From contig NZ_SRPF01000002.1 of assembly GCF_004785685.1 (NCBI RefSeq), positions 682,001-746,000 on the forward strand: 64,000 bases of DNA, in the 5' to 3' direction. This document shows positions 35,690 through 46,744 of the stretch, piece by piece; within the stretch, counting starts at the first letter, position 1, and the number at the start of each line of letters is the position of its first letter. Source of the DNA: Marinobacter confluentis (GTDB lineage: Bacteria > Pseudomonadota > Gammaproteobacteria > Pseudomonadales > Oleiphilaceae). A program made the translations under genes and the position numbers. The notes beneath the pieces were generated by a model. The model was not told the origin of the DNA and did no database searches. It was given only the letters and a program-made list of their open reading frames with translations.

Positions 35690-37027
35690 CGCTTTGGCTT
35701 TGGCTTCGGCTTTCGCTTCGCTACCCAGTTCGTCAGTCAACAGTTTTGCGAAGGTGACCGACTCGTACTCTTCATGATGGGTCAGCAGATCTCTGGGGAT
35801 GCTGTAGGGCAGCCGATCCACAACACGATCCTCATCGGCGCGAATCGCCCCCAGAACACGCCCGATAGTCACAATCTCCAGCGAGCAGGCAGGCACCAGG
35901 CAATCCCCGTTGCGACCGGCCAGGCTGATCAGCCCCGCACGGATCAGCTTGTCACTGAGGTTGCGTGTCACTTCCCCGGGCACCCGCAACAGGCTTTCCA
36001 GGTCCTCCTGCTGCGGTGCCGGTTTGCCCTGATGGAAGGGTTTCGCCACCAGCCACATGAGGGCAAGGCCGGTTTTCTCAAGCAATTCCGGGGAGAGCCG
36101 CACCTTGTAACGCTTGGCAACCGAACCGGGATTCTGCAGATAGAACGCAATACTGGAACCCAGCAGCAGAATCATCCAGTTCAGATAGACCCAGATCAGC
36201 AGGATGATCCCGATCGCGAAGCTGGAATAAATGGCGGCGTACTTTGCCGAGCCGGCCACGAAGGAGGCGAACAGCATGCCCGCCGCCTGCCAGGAAACAC
36301 CGGCAATCAGGCCGCCGATAAACGCGTATTTCACCTTCACCCGGGTGTTGGGAATAAATACATAAACGAACGTAAAGGCGCCCACAACCATCACAAAGGG
36401 CGTGAAACGGCTTATGAAAATAATGATCGAGCCCAGCGGCTCAATTTCCATCAGAGTCTGCACAATGGTGGAGGAAAAAATCGTGGCGGTAATGCCAATG
36501 GCAGATACCATCAGCAAGGGTCCGACCATGATCACGCTGAGATAGTTGCTGAAACGCTGGGCCATGGACCGCATATCCGGCACCCGCCAGATCATGTTGA
36601 ACGAGCGCTCGATTTTCTGGACCAGGGAAATGACCGTATAAACCAGAAGCGCCAGGCCAACCGAACCCAGCACCCCCACTTTCATATTGTCCACAAACCC
36701 CAGAATCTGTTCTGCCAACTGCACCCCCTGGGGGCCCATTGGCTGGAAGAACTGGTATAGCATGGGCTCCATTCGCTGATGCACCCCCAGTGCTTTGAGC
36801 ACCGAGAAACTCAGGGCAAGTAGCGGGACTATGCTCAGCAGGGTGGTGTAGACCAGGCTCATGGCGTGTAGCGCAAGATGGCCGAGCACCAGATCCCGCG
36901 CCAGCGCATAAGCCGTGCGCCCGGTCTTGTAGAGCCAGGTCCAGGGCCAGCTCTGGGGCGGGTCGGGGTTGGCCAGTATCCAGTCTTCAGCGGCCTTGAG
37001 CCGGTCCTTGAATTGCGATGAAGCCAC
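35672..37027 (-). CDS. YihY-family inner-membrane protein (formerly 'RNase BN')
   Basis: A 451-aa protein with about six membrane segments in its first 300 residues (YALARDLVLGHLALHAMSLVYTTLLSIVPLLALSFSVLKA is the family start) and a cytosolic C-terminal winged-helix-like tail. Family members were once called ribonuclease BN; that activity belongs to another protein, so I make no enzymatic claim. GTG at 37027 is chosen over TTG at 37033, because GCAGGAT lies at the right distance. The C-terminal tail ends in a Lys/Ala/Glu repeat. Confidence 0.85.
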   Translation of the reverse strand: MASSQFKDRLKAAEDWILANPDPPQSWPWTWLYKTGRTAYALARDLVLGHLALHAMSLVYTTLLSIVPLLALSFSVLKALGVHQRMEPMLYQFFQPMGPQGVQLAEQILGFVDNMKVGVLGSVGLALLVYTVISLVQKIERSFNMIWRVPDMRSMAQRFSNYLSVIMVGPLLMVSAIGITATIFSSTIVQTLMEIEPLGSIIIFISRFTPFVMVVGAFTFVYVFIPNTRVKVKYAFIGGLIAGVSWQAAGMLFASFVAGSAKYAAIYSSFAIGIILLIWVYLNWMILLLGSSIAFYLQNPGSVAKRYKVRLSPELLEKTGLALMWLVAKPFHQGKPAPQQEDLESLLRVPGEVTRNLSDKLIRAGLISLAGRNGDCLVPACSLEIVTIGRVLGAIRADEDRVVDRLPYSIPRDLLTHHEEYESVTFAKLLTDELGSEAKAEAKAKASGPGF

Positions 37028-37156
37028 GGGCAATCCTGCGTTCGTTTATTTTTTACAGTTTTCAGTCAGATAACAGACCATACGCAGAGTATGGCTGAAA
37101 AGTAAAAAGTATCGATGAAAGTTTGGGCCATTGTGGCGGTTTCACGGGACCGGTTC

Positions 37157-38089
37157 TCAGGCCCCCGCCAGATTCTTCGCCGTTATGTGAACAATTCGCT
37201 GTCTTGCCTCCTGACTCGCCCAGGCTGAGTGGGGCGTGACGATCAGGTTCGGGATATCATCCGCCAGCAAGGGGTTGCCGTTTCGCGGTGGCTCTTCCGT
37301 CAGCACATCAAAGCCGGCACCGGCTATGGTTCCTTTTCGCAGGGCATCCGCCAGCGCCTGTTCATCCACCAGGCCGCCACGGCTGGTGTTGATCAGCAGG
37401 GCCGAGGGTTTCATCATCGCCAGCTCCCGCTCGCCGATCATATGGCGGGTTTCTTCGGTCAGAAGGCAATGAAGGGAGAGCACGTCCGCCCGCTGCAGCA
37501 ACTCATCCATTGCAACCTGGGGGTAGCCATCCCGCTCACCGGTGGACTGGCCCGGGCGGGCGCCCAGCAGAATATTCATACCAAAGGCTTTGGCCCGCTC
37601 AACCACGCCCCGCCCCAGGTCACCGTAACCGACAAGCCCCAGCGTGCGGCCTTCCAGCTCCATAATCGGGTGCCCCATAAGGCAGAACATGTCGCTGTCG
37701 GCCCAGCGCCCGGCTCGCACGTCCCGGTCGTAATCAATAAGCCGGGTTGCCAGGGCAAGAATGAGCGCCAGGGTGTGCTGCGCTACGGTCGAGCGGCCAT
37801 AATTGGTCACGTTCATGACCCTGATGCCGTGCTCTTTCGCCGCCTGCTGATCAATGTTGTTGATCCCTGTGGCGACCACGGCAATGGTCTTGAGCCCCGG
37901 GCTCGCCTCAAAGTGCGCCCTGGTCAGCACCACCTTGTTGACCAGTACCGTGTCAAAGCCCTGGATTCTCTCCAGCACCTGGTCCGGCCCGGTGTGTCCA
38001 TGCAGAACCAGATCACCGGTTACGTCGGTAATGGGCGACAGGTCAACGTCGTCGCCAAGGGTATCCGCATCCAGAAAAACTGCTTTCAT
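37157..38089 (-). CDS. D-2-hydroxyacid dehydrogenase (glycerate dehydrogenase-like)
   Basis: A 310-aa NAD(P)-dependent enzyme with a D-isomer dehydrogenase fold: LGLVGYGDLGRGVVERAKAFGMNIL for the dinucleotide, LINTSRGGLVDEQALADAL, GAGFDVLTEEP and the catalytic His in VTPHSAWAS. It most resembles hydroxypyruvate/glycerate dehydrogenases (HprA). The start at 38089 follows GGAGAGG. It is divergently transcribed from tpm with only 76 bp between the starts. The physiological substrate is not deducible. Confidence 0.87.
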   Translation of the reverse strand: MKAVFLDADTLGDDVDLSPITDVTGDLVLHGHTGPDQVLERIQGFDTVLVNKVVLTRAHFEASPGLKTIAVVATGINNIDQQAAKEHGIRVMNVTNYGRSTVAQHTLALILALATRLIDYDRDVRAGRWADSDMFCLMGHPIMELEGRTLGLVGYGDLGRGVVERAKAFGMNILLGARPGQSTGERDGYPQVAMDELLQRADVLSLHCLLTEETRHMIGERELAMMKPSALLINTSRGGLVDEQALADALRKGTIAGAGFDVLTEEPPRNGNPLLADDIPNLIVTPHSAWASQEARQRIVHITAKNLAGA

Positions 38090-38165
38090 TATTGCCTCTC
38101 CACAAACAAACCCCAAGAGTAAGTTAGACTGGGTGAAACCGCCAAATTCCCAAAGGAGATCACCA

Positions 38166-38819
38166 ATGGAACATGAATTCTGGCACAAGCGCTGGGCCAA
38201 TAAAGAAATCGGCTTTCACGAAGGCTCGGTGAATCAATACCTGTATCAACACTGGCCCGAACTCGCCGGCAAGGGCGCGGGCACGGTCCTTGTTCCGCTC
38301 TGTGGCAAAGCCCATGACCTGTGGTGGCTGCATGACCGTGGCCATCCGGTAATCGGAGTGGAACTGAGCGATATTGCCTGTAAGGACTTTTTCGAAGAAG
38401 CCGGCGAAAAGGCCATGGTGCACCCCGGCGAGCCCTTCACCGTGTTCCGGCACGACAACCTGGAGATCTGGAACGGCGATTTTTTCCAACTGGTGCCGTC
38501 GGAACTCTCTCATGTGCGACTGGTGTACGACCGCGCCGCCCTGATCGCCCTGCCACCAGAGCTGCGCCCGAAATACGTGGAGCACCTGACAGCCGTCACT
38601 CCCGAAAATACCCGGACCCTGCTCATTACCCTGGACTATGATGGGTCACCCACTGCACCGCCGTTCAACGTCAGCAACGACGAAGTCCATGAGCTCTATG
38701 CCGAGGATTACCACATCGAGCACATCCACACCCAGACCCTGGCTAACGACCATCCGTTCGCAAAACGCAAAGGATTAACGGGTGCAACCGAAAGCGTTTT
38801 CCGCCTGACCCGGCGGTAA
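38166..38819 (+). CDS. tpm: Thiopurine S-methyltransferase
   Basis: A 217-aa class I SAM methyltransferase. The N-terminus EFWHKRWANKEIGFHEGSVNQYL is diagnostic of bacterial Tpm; SAM motif VLVPLCGKAHDLWWLHDRGH and later YDRAALIALPPELRPKYVEHL also fit. Tpm homologues detoxify or volatilise selenium and tellurium in some bacteria. AAAGGAGA precedes the ATG at 38166. Confidence 0.93.
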   Translation: MEHEFWHKRWANKEIGFHEGSVNQYLYQHWPELAGKGAGTVLVPLCGKAHDLWWLHDRGHPVIGVELSDIACKDFFEEAGEKAMVHPGEPFTVFRHDNLEIWNGDFFQLVPSELSHVRLVYDRAALIALPPELRPKYVEHLTAVTPENTRTLLITLDYDGSPTAPPFNVSNDEVHELYAEDYHIEHIHTQTLANDHPFAKRKGLTGATESVFRLTRR

Positions 38820-39060
38820 CATAATTTAATGAACCTTAACCATGTTCGGTCTGTCCAAGCCTCCGAGCTTGAACTAAGCTCAGAATAACCCGCGCGGAAA
38901 AGCACTGGCGAAAGCCACCGTGTTTTTCTGCCGGGCTCTCCCTATCATTTCACCCATAACCATAACGACCGACCGAAAGGACGGAGCCAACAGCAGACGG
39001 GGAAGTTGCGTGATTTAGAAGCTGTATTTACACAGTATGAGAGCAAGCGAGGCACCATCT

Positions 39061-40983
39061 ATGAGCATTATGCAGCATTTCAAAGACCGGTATGAAGCCA
39101 CTCAGGAGGAAGAATACACCCTTGAGGAATACCTGGAGATCTGCAAGAAGGACCCAGCGGCATACGCCACTGCCGCAGAAAGAATGTTACTGGCCATCGG
39201 CGAGCCGGAACCCATCGACACCTCCCGTGACTCCCGGCTGTCACGCATCTTTTCCAATAAAGTCATCAAGCGTTACCCCGAATTCTCTGAGTTCTACGGC
39301 ATGGAAGAAGCCGTCGAAAACATCGTTTCTTTCTTCCGCCATGCCGCCCAGGGCCTGGAGGAGAAGAAACAGATTCTGTACCTGCTCGGCCCCGTTGGTG
39401 GTGGTAAGTCCTCGCTGGCCGAAAAGCTCAAGTTACTGATGCAGAAAGTGCCCTTCTACGCCATCAAGGGCTCACCGGTGAACGAATCCCCCCTGGGCCT
39501 GTTCGACCCGGCAGAAGACGCCGCGATTCTGGAAGAGGAGTACGGCATTCCGCCCCGCTATCTCAAGTCCATCATGTCGCCCTGGGCGGTAAAGCGCCTT
39601 CATGAATACGGCGGCGACATCAGCCAGTTCCGGGTGGTCAAGATGTACCCATCGGTACTGGACCAGATCGGTGTTTCCAAGACCGAGCCCGGCGATGACA
39701 ACAACCAGGACATTTCCGCGCTGGTGGGCAAGGTCAACATTCGCATGCTGGAGGATTATTCCCAGGATGACCCGGACGCCTACAGCTTCAGCGGCGGTCT
39801 GTGTAAGGCCAATCAGGGTCTGATGGAATTCGTGGAGATGTTCAAGGCGCCCATCAAGGTGCTGCATCCTCTTTTGACGGCAACCCAGGAAGGCAACTAC
39901 AACACCACCGAGGGCATGGGTTCAGTGCCCTTCGACGGCGTCATTCTGGCTCACTCGAACGAATCCGAGTGGCAGACTTTCCGCAATAACAAGCACAACG
40001 AGGCCTTTCTTGACCGGGTCTATATCGTCAAGGTGCCCTACTGTGTGCGGGTGACCGAAGAGATCGATATCTATCGCAAACTGCTGCGAGACAGCTCCCT
40101 GTCCGGTGCGCCCTGCGCCCCGGATACCCTGGACATGCTGGCGCAGTTCTCGATTCTGTCGCGGATCAAGGAGCCGGAAAACTCCAGTATCTTCTCCAAG
40201 ATGCGGGTCTATGACGGCCAGAACATCAAGGATACCGACCCCAAGGCCAAATCGATTCAGGAATACCGGGATGCCGCAGGCGTGAACGAAGGAATGGACG
40301 GGCTGTCGACACGCTTTGCGTTCAAGATCCTGTCCAAGGTGTTCAATTTCGACACCACGGAAGTGGCCGCCAACCCGGTTCACCTGCTTTATGTGCTCGA
40401 AAAGCAGATCGAGCAGGAGCAATACCCGGCGGAGGTTCAGGACCGGTACCTGCGGTTCATCAAGGAATTCCTGGCGCCTCACTACGTGGAATTCATCGGC
40501 AAGGAAATCCAGACCGCCTACCTGGAAAGCTACAGCGAGTACGGCCAGAACCTGTTCGACCGCTACGTCACCTATGCCGATTTCTGGATACAGGATCAGG
40601 AGTATCGGGATCCGGAAACCGGGGAGATTCTCGACCGTTCGTCCATCAATGACGAGCTGGAAAAAATCGAGAAACCGGCGGGCATCAGCAACCCCAAAGA
40701 CTTCCGCAACGAAGTGGTCAACTTCGTGCTGCGGGCGCGGGCCAACAACCAGGGGCGCAACCCGTCCTGGCTCAGCTATGAAAAACTGCGCAGCGTGATC
40801 GAGAAGAAAATGTTCTCGAACACTGAAGATCTGCTGCCGGTTATTTCCTTTAATCCCAAGGCCAGCCAGGAAGATCAGAACAAGCACAAACAGTTCGTCG
40901 AGCGTATGGTCGATCGAGGCTACACCGAAAAGCAGGTCCGCTTACTGGCGGAATGGTACCTGCGTGTTCGCAAGTCTCATTAA
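39061..40983 (+). CDS. yeaG: PrkA-family serine protein kinase (YeaG)
   Basis: A 640-aa AAA+ protein with an N-terminal PrkA domain and Walker A LLGPVGGGKSSL (about residues 109-120), then a kinase-like C-terminal half. The E. coli homologue YeaG is a stress-induced kinase acting with YeaH in nitrogen starvation and stationary phase. The ATG at 39061 is chosen by the GCGAGG binding site and the family N-terminus (MSIMQHFKDRYEATQEEEYTLEEYL). First gene of the prkA-yeaH-spoVR set. The 240-bp stretch upstream holds no gene. Confidence 0.93.
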   Translation: MSIMQHFKDRYEATQEEEYTLEEYLEICKKDPAAYATAAERMLLAIGEPEPIDTSRDSRLSRIFSNKVIKRYPEFSEFYGMEEAVENIVSFFRHAAQGLEEKKQILYLLGPVGGGKSSLAEKLKLLMQKVPFYAIKGSPVNESPLGLFDPAEDAAILEEEYGIPPRYLKSIMSPWAVKRLHEYGGDISQFRVVKMYPSVLDQIGVSKTEPGDDNNQDISALVGKVNIRMLEDYSQDDPDAYSFSGGLCKANQGLMEFVEMFKAPIKVLHPLLTATQEGNYNTTEGMGSVPFDGVILAHSNESEWQTFRNNKHNEAFLDRVYIVKVPYCVRVTEEIDIYRKLLRDSSLSGAPCAPDTLDMLAQFSILSRIKEPENSSIFSKMRVYDGQNIKDTDPKAKSIQEYRDAAGVNEGMDGLSTRFAFKILSKVFNFDTTEVAANPVHLLYVLEKQIEQEQYPAEVQDRYLRFIKEFLAPHYVEFIGKEIQTAYLESYSEYGQNLFDRYVTYADFWIQDQEYRDPETGEILDRSSINDELEKIEKPAGISNPKDFRNEVVNFVLRARANNQGRNPSWLSYEKLRSVIEKKMFSNTEDLLPVISFNPKASQEDQNKHKQFVERMVDRGYTEKQVRLLAEWYLRVRKSH

Positions 40984-41016
40984 GCATGGCGTAATACGCT
41001 GTACGGGAGTAACGCT

Positions 41017-42312
41017 ATGGGCATGACCCACATAGTCGACCGGCGACTGAACGGTAAGAACAAAAGCGCGGTGAACCGGGAACGGTTCCTGCGCCGTTAT
41101 CGCCACCACATCAAGAAAGCGGTGGCAGACGCGGTGCATCGGCGCTCGATTACCGATATTGAACGCGGCGAAAAAGTCAGCATCCCCGCAAGGGATACCG
41201 ACGAGCCGATTTTCCACCACGGCCAGGGCGGCAAACGGGAAGTGGTACACCCCGGCAACAAGGAATTCGTGGCCGGAGACGAACTGCCGAAGCCGGAGGG
41301 CGGCGGCGGTCAGGGCCAGGGGCAAGGACAGGCCAGCCCCGACGGTGAAGGCATGGACGAATTCGCCTTCCAGATTACCCAGGAAGAGTTCCTGGAATTC
41401 CTGTTTGACGATCTGGAACTGCCAAACCTCGCCCGCAAGAAGCTGAAAGACACCGAAGCGTTCAAGTATGTTCGCTCCGGGTTTTCCACCCAGGGCGTTC
41501 CCGCCAGACTGGATGTGGTTCGCTCCCTGCGTGGTGCCCACGCACGAAGACTGGGCCTGGGCGGCGCCCGCAAGAAAAAAATCCGCGAAATGGAGCGCCA
41601 GCTGGAAGCCCTGAAAAGCGCTCCCGCAGACCTGGACGCAGCCTTCAGCCACGAAGACCAGATCAAGGCAATGGAAGAGGAAATCGCGGAGCTGAAAGCC
41701 AATGTCCGCAAGATTCCGTTTATCGATGAAATCGACCTGCGCTACCGCCAGCACCTGAAGCAGCCACAACCGGCCACCAGCGCGGTGATGTTCTGCCTGA
41801 TGGACGTATCCGGGTCCATGACCCAGATGCACAAGGACATCGCCAAGCGGTTTTTCATTCTGCTCTATCTGTTCCTGAAAAAGAGCTACAAGAAAATCGA
41901 CGTGGTGTTTATCCGCCACCACACCAGTGCCAAGGAAGTGGACGAGGAAGAGTTTTTCTATTCCCGGGAAACCGGCGGCACGATCGTGTCCAGCGCCCTG
42001 AAGCTGATGCAGAAAATCATCGAGTCCCGCTACTCACCGGCGGAGTGGAACATCTACGCCGCCCAGGCGTCTGACGGCGACAACTGGAACGATGACTCAC
42101 CGGTCTGCGGCAAGCTGCTGGCCGACAGCATCCTGCCGCTGGTGCAGTATTACGCCTATGTGGAAATCACACCCCAGGATCATCAGATGCTCTGGTACGA
42201 ATATGAAAGGCTGCAAGAGCAGTTTCCCCAGAGCTTTGCCCTGCAGCAGATTGCAGACCCTGGCGAGATTTACCCGGTGTTCCGCCAGCTGTTCGAGAGG
42301 AAAGCCGCATGA
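41017..42312 (+). CDS. yeaH: YeaH/YhbH (DUF444) VWA-like protein
   Basis: A 431-aa protein with [24 protein letters not shown] at the N-terminus, a Gly/Gln-rich linker, then a von Willebrand A-like domain with [12 protein letters not shown] (metal-ion-dependent adhesion motif DxSxS). It works with YeaG. It overlaps spoVR by 4 bp (ATGA), so all three are coupled. Confidence 0.93.
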   Translation: MGMTHIVDRRLNGKNKSAVNRERFLRRYRHHIKKAVADAVHRRSITDIERGEKVSIPARDTDEPIFHHGQGGKREVVHPGNKEFVAGDELPKPEGGGGQGQGQGQASPDGEGMDEFAFQITQEEFLEFLFDDLELPNLARKKLKDTEAFKYVRSGFSTQGVPARLDVVRSLRGAHARRLGLGGARKKKIREMERQLEALKSAPADLDAAFSHEDQIKAMEEEIAELKANVRKIPFIDEIDLRYRQHLKQPQPATSAVMFCLMDVSGSMTQMHKDIAKRFFILLYLFLKKSYKKIDVVFIRHHTSAKEVDEEEFFYSRETGGTIVSSALKLMQKIIESRYSPAEWNIYAAQASDGDNWNDDSPVCGKLLADSILPLVQYYAYVEITPQDHQMLWYEYERLQEQFPQSFALQQIADPGEIYPVFRQLFERKAA

Positions 42313-43886
42313 CCAACCTGATGGATCGTTCTTTTCAGGACCGCCCCGGCGGGGAGGACACGCCCACCTCGGCGGAGAGGCAAAAGCCCATTTCGACCAG
42401 CTCGGAGTGGACCTTTGAGCTGATTCAGCAGTACGACGACGAAATTGCCAAATGCGCCGCGGAATTCGGCCTGGACACCTACCCCAACCAGGTGGAAGTG
42501 ATCAGCGCCGAACAGATGATGGATGCCTACAGCTCCGTGGGCATGCCGGTAGGCTACCATCACTGGTCCTTCGGCAAGCAGTTTCTGTCTACGTCCAAAG
42601 GTTACCAACGTGGCCAGATGGGGCTGGCCTACGAGATCGTGATCAACTCCAACCCCTGCATCGCCTACCTGATGGAAGAGAACACCCTGCCCATGCAGGC
42701 CCTGGTGATTGCCCATGCCTCCTATGGCCACAACTCGTTTTTCAAGGGCAACTACCTGTTCCGCACCTGGACCGACGCCAGCGCTATTATCGATTATCTG
42801 GTGTTTGCCCGGGATTACGTGGCCGAGTGCGAAGAACGCCACGGGCTGGATGCGGTGGAGCAGATTCTGGACTCCTGCCACGCCCTTATGAACTATGGGG
42901 TGGACCGCTACAAGCGCCCGTCGCCGATTTCCGCAGCGGAAGAAGCCCGACGCCAGAAGGACCGGGAAGAGTACCAGCAGCGCCGACTGAACGACCTGTG
43001 GCGCACGATTCCAAAGCCCGGCGAGGACGACGATCCGATCAAACGCAAACAGCGCTTCCCGGAGGAACCTCAGGAAAACATTCTCTATTTCATCGAGAAA
43101 AACGCGCCCTTGCTGGAGACCTGGCAACGGGAAATCATTCGCATCGTGCGCAAGCTGGCCCAGTACTTTTACCCCCAGCGCCAGACCCAGGTGATGAACG
43201 AGGGCTGGGCCACTTTCTGGCACTACACCCTGCTGCACCGGATGTACGACAAGGGCCTTGTGAATGATGGCTTCATGCTGGAATTCCTGCAGAGCCATTC
43301 TGCGGTCGTATATCAGCCGCCGTTCGACAGCCCCTGGTACTCGGGCATCAACCCATACACTCTGGGCTATTCCATTTTCACCGACTTGCGGCGAATCTGC
43401 GAAAACCCGACTGCCGAGGACCGGGAGTGGTTCCCCGACATCGCAGGTTCCGACTGGCTGGAAACCCTGCATTTCGCCATGAAGAACTTCAAGGACGAGA
43501 GCTTTATCCAACAGTTCCTGTCGCCCAAGGTGATGCGGGACATGAAGTTCTTTGCGATCCAGAATGACGATCTGGAGGATGTCTACCGGGTGACCGCCAT
43601 TCACGACGACCCGGGCTACCGCGCATTGAGAGAAAAACTCGCCCGCCAGTACAACCTGAGCTATCGCGAACCCAACATTCAGGTGTGGAATGTGGACGTT
43701 CGGGGCGACCGGTCGCTGACCCTGCGGCATGTGCCCGTGGACCGGGTGCCACTGGGTGATGCCACAGAAGAAGTGCTGCGCCATGTGCATCGGCTGTGGG
43801 GCTTTGACGTGCATCTGGAGAGCGTGGATAACGGGACTGTGATTGGCGAAAGTCACTGCCCACCACGGGAGTCCAAAGAAGACTAG
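42309..43886 (+). CDS. SpoVR family protein (YcgB)
   Basis: A 525-aa protein: [54 protein letters not shown] is the SpoVR opening. It also has a potential metal-binding [19 protein letters not shown] and [18 protein letters not shown]. In Bacillus SpoVR is needed for spore cortex formation; in Gram-negatives it always accompanies yeaG-yeaH and its molecular role is unclear. The C-terminus lies 8 bp from the convergent TonB receptor gene. Confidence 0.93.
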   Translation: MTNLMDRSFQDRPGGEDTPTSAERQKPISTSSEWTFELIQQYDDEIAKCAAEFGLDTYPNQVEVISAEQMMDAYSSVGMPVGYHHWSFGKQFLSTSKGYQRGQMGLAYEIVINSNPCIAYLMEENTLPMQALVIAHASYGHNSFFKGNYLFRTWTDASAIIDYLVFARDYVAECEERHGLDAVEQILDSCHALMNYGVDRYKRPSPISAAEEARRQKDREEYQQRRLNDLWRTIPKPGEDDDPIKRKQRFPEEPQENILYFIEKNAPLLETWQREIIRIVRKLAQYFYPQRQTQVMNEGWATFWHYTLLHRMYDKGLVNDGFMLEFLQSHSAVVYQPPFDSPWYSGINPYTLGYSIFTDLRRICENPTAEDREWFPDIAGSDWLETLHFAMKNFKDESFIQQFLSPKVMRDMKFFAIQNDDLEDVYRVTAIHDDPGYRALREKLARQYNLSYREPNIQVWNVDVRGDRSLTLRHVPVDRVPLGDATEEVLRHVHRLWGFDVHLESVDNGTVIGESHCPPRESKED

Positions 43887-43893
43887 AACGCCG

Positions 43894-45987
43894 CTAGAAC
43901 GACCACTCCACACCCGCGTAGAAGGTGCGGCCGGGGCCAGGCTCGAAGTAACCCCGGTCCGCCACGGGCCGGTCGGCATTGGCATTAACGCGCACATTGG
44001 CAAAGTAATCTTCGTCCAGGAGATTGCGCAGGCCAGCGTACACACTTAAGGTCTGGTCACCGATCAGGAACCGGTCGCCGACCCTCGCACTCAACAGCCA
44101 GACATCACTGACTTCGGTCTGGTTGCTGTTCTCCGCGTAGAACTCGCCAATGTACTGGCTTTCCAGCGCTGCAAACCGGCCGCCGGCACCCTGCCATTTC
44201 ACCTCATTGACCCAGAGGGTTGAGGGCAGACCGGGAATATCATTGCCGTCGGCATCGTTGCCCTGCTCGTCGGTAAAGTCCCGCAGTTCATAGTCCGCCA
44301 GGGTCAGCGCGCTGGTCACACGCCAGGCGTAGGAAATATCCCAGTCGATGCCCAGCTCCAAACCCTGACGGCGGGTCTCACCGGCGTTCCGGTAAAAGGT
44401 CTGCGCGCCCTGATCATTGATCACGATCTCATCATCAACAAGAATGGAAAAGATCGCGACGTCGAAGGCAAGGCCCTCTCCGATCACGCCGCGCATGCCG
44501 AGCTCGCGATTCAGCGCCTGCTGGGGCTCAATATCCGGGTTGAAGCCATTGCCGCCATCCGGGTTGGCGAACTCTGTGAACGTGGGCGACTCAAATGCCG
44601 TGCCTACCGTGGCGTAGACCTGGTGCTGGGGCGCAAACCGGTAGCTCAATCCGACCACGCCACTGACCTCACGGAAGGTGCGGGAACCAGAATCATCCGC
44701 AACGCTGTCGCCGGAATCAAACGCGGTATCGTTAAAAAACCGGTCGTCTATGGCCAGGCGTAATTGATCCCACCTTGCACCCAGGGACAGATTCCACTGA
44801 TCCGTTAACGCAAGATCTCCCTGGCCGAATACCGCGAAATTGGTCGCCGTTTGCGCCTCGTCCTGAATCTGACCGGGATTGAATACCACGCGGTACCGGC
44901 GACGGTCGTCTTCCTGACGCTGCAGATCCGCACCGACCACCCATTTAAACGTCCGACCAGTGAGTTCAGACACCTGCTGATATTGCGCACCTGTGCCGTA
45001 AAAATTCCTGTCGTACGCGATCTGACTCGGGCCTGGGAATGGCAGCTGCTGACGGAAATCCCGGCGGTTGTAGAAAGTGTTGACGGTCAGGGTGCCCGGC
45101 AACAGCTGACTGTCCCGGTACTCAACCCCCAGGGTCTGTTGATCCACCGATTGCGCGCTGTCCAGCGACTTTGCATTGTCAGTGGCCTGGTTCCGGTCTT
45201 CGGCTACCTGCGCGGCGGTGAGACCCGCAGGATCTTCGGATTTGGGGTTATACAGGGCGTTAAAGGTGGCGGTCACCCGCCGGCCTTCACTCAGAACGTG
45301 GGACAGGCGGCCGTTGAAGATGCCCTTCTCGGCTTCGCTCTGCTCCCGGTGACCGTTGACATTCAGCCAGGACAGGGTGCCGACGGCGCTGGTGTTGCCG
45401 TTCACACCGCTGCCCTGAACCGTGGCTTTGCGATAATCGTCACTGCCGCCATCAAGCCGTATGCGGCCACCTTGCGGCAGTTCATCGCCCCGGGCGGTGG
45501 TGATATCGATAACCCCACCTGCCGCGTTGCCGTACTGGACCGACGCCGGCCCTCGGATCACTTCGATGCGCTGCGCGGAGTCCAGATCAATGGAATCAAC
45601 CTGGGACTGGCCATCCGGCAACGTGTAGGGAATGCCGTCCACCTGGATGCGGATACCCCGAATACCAAACGGCGACCGTGCGCCGAACCCGCGGGTAGAC
45701 AGCCGCAGGTTCTGGGCAAAGTTATACCGGTTCTGGAAAAACAGGCCGGGCACCGTGCTGAGGGATTCGTCCAGTTGCAGACGTTGCTGGCCTTCGCGAA
45801 TTTCAGGAGCGTTGGTCACCGATACGGCTGCGGGAGTCTCGTAAAGGTTTCGTTCAAGTCGTGGAGAAGTCACGGTGATGAATGGTTCAGCGGCATCCTC
45901 TTCCGACTGTGCCCAGACATTTGGCGCAACAAGACTGAGCGCCATGGCTGGAAGTAGCCACAGGGACTGGTGTGCAACTGCCGTCAT
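43894..45987 (-). CDS. TonB-dependent outer-membrane receptor
   Basis: A 697-aa protein with signal peptide (ending VWAQ), a TonB box-like PFITVTSPRLERNLYETPAAVSV, a plug domain (ESLSTVPGLFFQNRYNFAQNLRLSTRGFGARSPFGIRGIRIQVDGIPYTLPDGQSQ) and a 22-strand barrel ending EWSF. It resembles FecA/FhuE-class ferric-siderophore or related receptors; the substrate is not assigned. It starts 31 bp after the lrgB stop on the same strand, so it may be read through from lrgAB. No Fur box is evident in that short gap. Confidence 0.88.
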   Translation of the reverse strand: MTAVAHQSLWLLPAMALSLVAPNVWAQSEEDAAEPFITVTSPRLERNLYETPAAVSVTNAPEIREGQQRLQLDESLSTVPGLFFQNRYNFAQNLRLSTRGFGARSPFGIRGIRIQVDGIPYTLPDGQSQVDSIDLDSAQRIEVIRGPASVQYGNAAGGVIDITTARGDELPQGGRIRLDGGSDDYRKATVQGSGVNGNTSAVGTLSWLNVNGHREQSEAEKGIFNGRLSHVLSEGRRVTATFNALYNPKSEDPAGLTAAQVAEDRNQATDNAKSLDSAQSVDQQTLGVEYRDSQLLPGTLTVNTFYNRRDFRQQLPFPGPSQIAYDRNFYGTGAQYQQVSELTGRTFKWVVGADLQRQEDDRRRYRVVFNPGQIQDEAQTATNFAVFGQGDLALTDQWNLSLGARWDQLRLAIDDRFFNDTAFDSGDSVADDSGSRTFREVSGVVGLSYRFAPQHQVYATVGTAFESPTFTEFANPDGGNGFNPDIEPQQALNRELGMRGVIGEGLAFDVAIFSILVDDEIVINDQGAQTFYRNAGETRRQGLELGIDWDISYAWRVTSALTLADYELRDFTDEQGNDADGNDIPGLPSTLWVNEVKWQGAGGRFAALESQYIGEFYAENSNQTEVSDVWLLSARVGDRFLIGDQTLSVYAGLRNLLDEDYFANVRVNANADRPVADRGYFEPGPGRTFYAGVEWSF

Positions 45988-46018
45988 AAACCTTCACTCC
46001 CGTTCTCGGTTCCAGAGT

Positions 46019-46744
46019 TCAGATTCCTATCAGATCCACCAGCCAGGGCACGACCAGCGCCGTGGCAAAGGCGGAAAGCGCCATGGCCAATCCGGAGAAT
46101 GCACCCATCTGATTGCTGACCTGAAAGGCGCGCGCGGTTCCAATACCATGGGCCGCCACGCCCATTGCAATACCCTTAACACTATCATCGCGGATGCGCA
46201 TCAACTCGAACAGCCGGGTACCGGTCACTGCGCCCGTAATACCCGTGATTACCACCAGAACAGCCGTCAGTGACGGGATACCGCCAATGGTTTCCGAAAT
46301 GCCCATGGCCACAGGTGCCGTTGCAGATTTGGGCGCCAGGGACATCTGTATTTCCAGCGACCCACCCAGTATCCAGGCCAGGCCGATAGAGCTGCCGGCG
46401 GCCACCACTACACCACAGAACAGTGAAATGGTCACCGGTAGCCAAAGTGCCTTCAGACGCGACAGCTGGTCATAGAGCGGAACCGCCAACGCCACCGTTG
46501 CCGGCCCCAGCAGAAAGTGGACGAAACGGGCGCCTTCGAAATATTCACTGTAACTGGTGCCCGTCACCAACAGCAGCACAATCAGCAGGATGACCGACAC
46601 CAGCACCGGGTTGGCAAAGGGGCTGGAATTGGCTTTCAGGTAAAGACGATAGGCCATGCCGTAGGCTATCAGGGTGATGGTCAGCCCCAGCAGCGGCGAG
46701 GCAGAAAGGTAGACCCAGATATCGGTGATAACGGGTTCATTCAT
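46019..46744 (-). CDS. lrgB: LrgB/CidB family membrane protein
   Basis: A 241-aa protein with six to eight hydrophobic segments and the LrgB landmarks ALWLPVTISLFCGVVVAAGS, APKSATAPVAMGISETIGGIPSLTAV and AMGVAAHGIGTARAFQ. It partners with the holin-like CidA/LrgA protein. I choose the ATG at 46744 (GAGGGTG upstream) instead of GTG at 46753; it overlaps lrgA by 8 bp. Confidence 0.88.
   Translation of the reverse strand: MNEPVITDIWVYLSASPLLGLTITLIAYGMAYRLYLKANSSPFANPVLVSVILLIVLLLVTGTSYSEYFEGARFVHFLLGPATVALAVPLYDQLSRLKALWLPVTISLFCGVVVAAGSSIGLAWILGGSLEIQMSLAPKSATAPVAMGISETIGGIPSLTAVLVVITGITGAVTGTRLFELMRIRDDSVKGIAMGVAAHGIGTARAFQVSNQMGAFSGLAMALSAFATALVVPWLVDLIGI

Noticed and set aside
42270..44045. 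A 591-codon open frame on the minus strand opposite spoVR
   Set aside because: It is fully antisense to a strongly supported SpoVR gene and part of the TonB receptor, has no family resemblance, and is a product of GC-rich codon bias.
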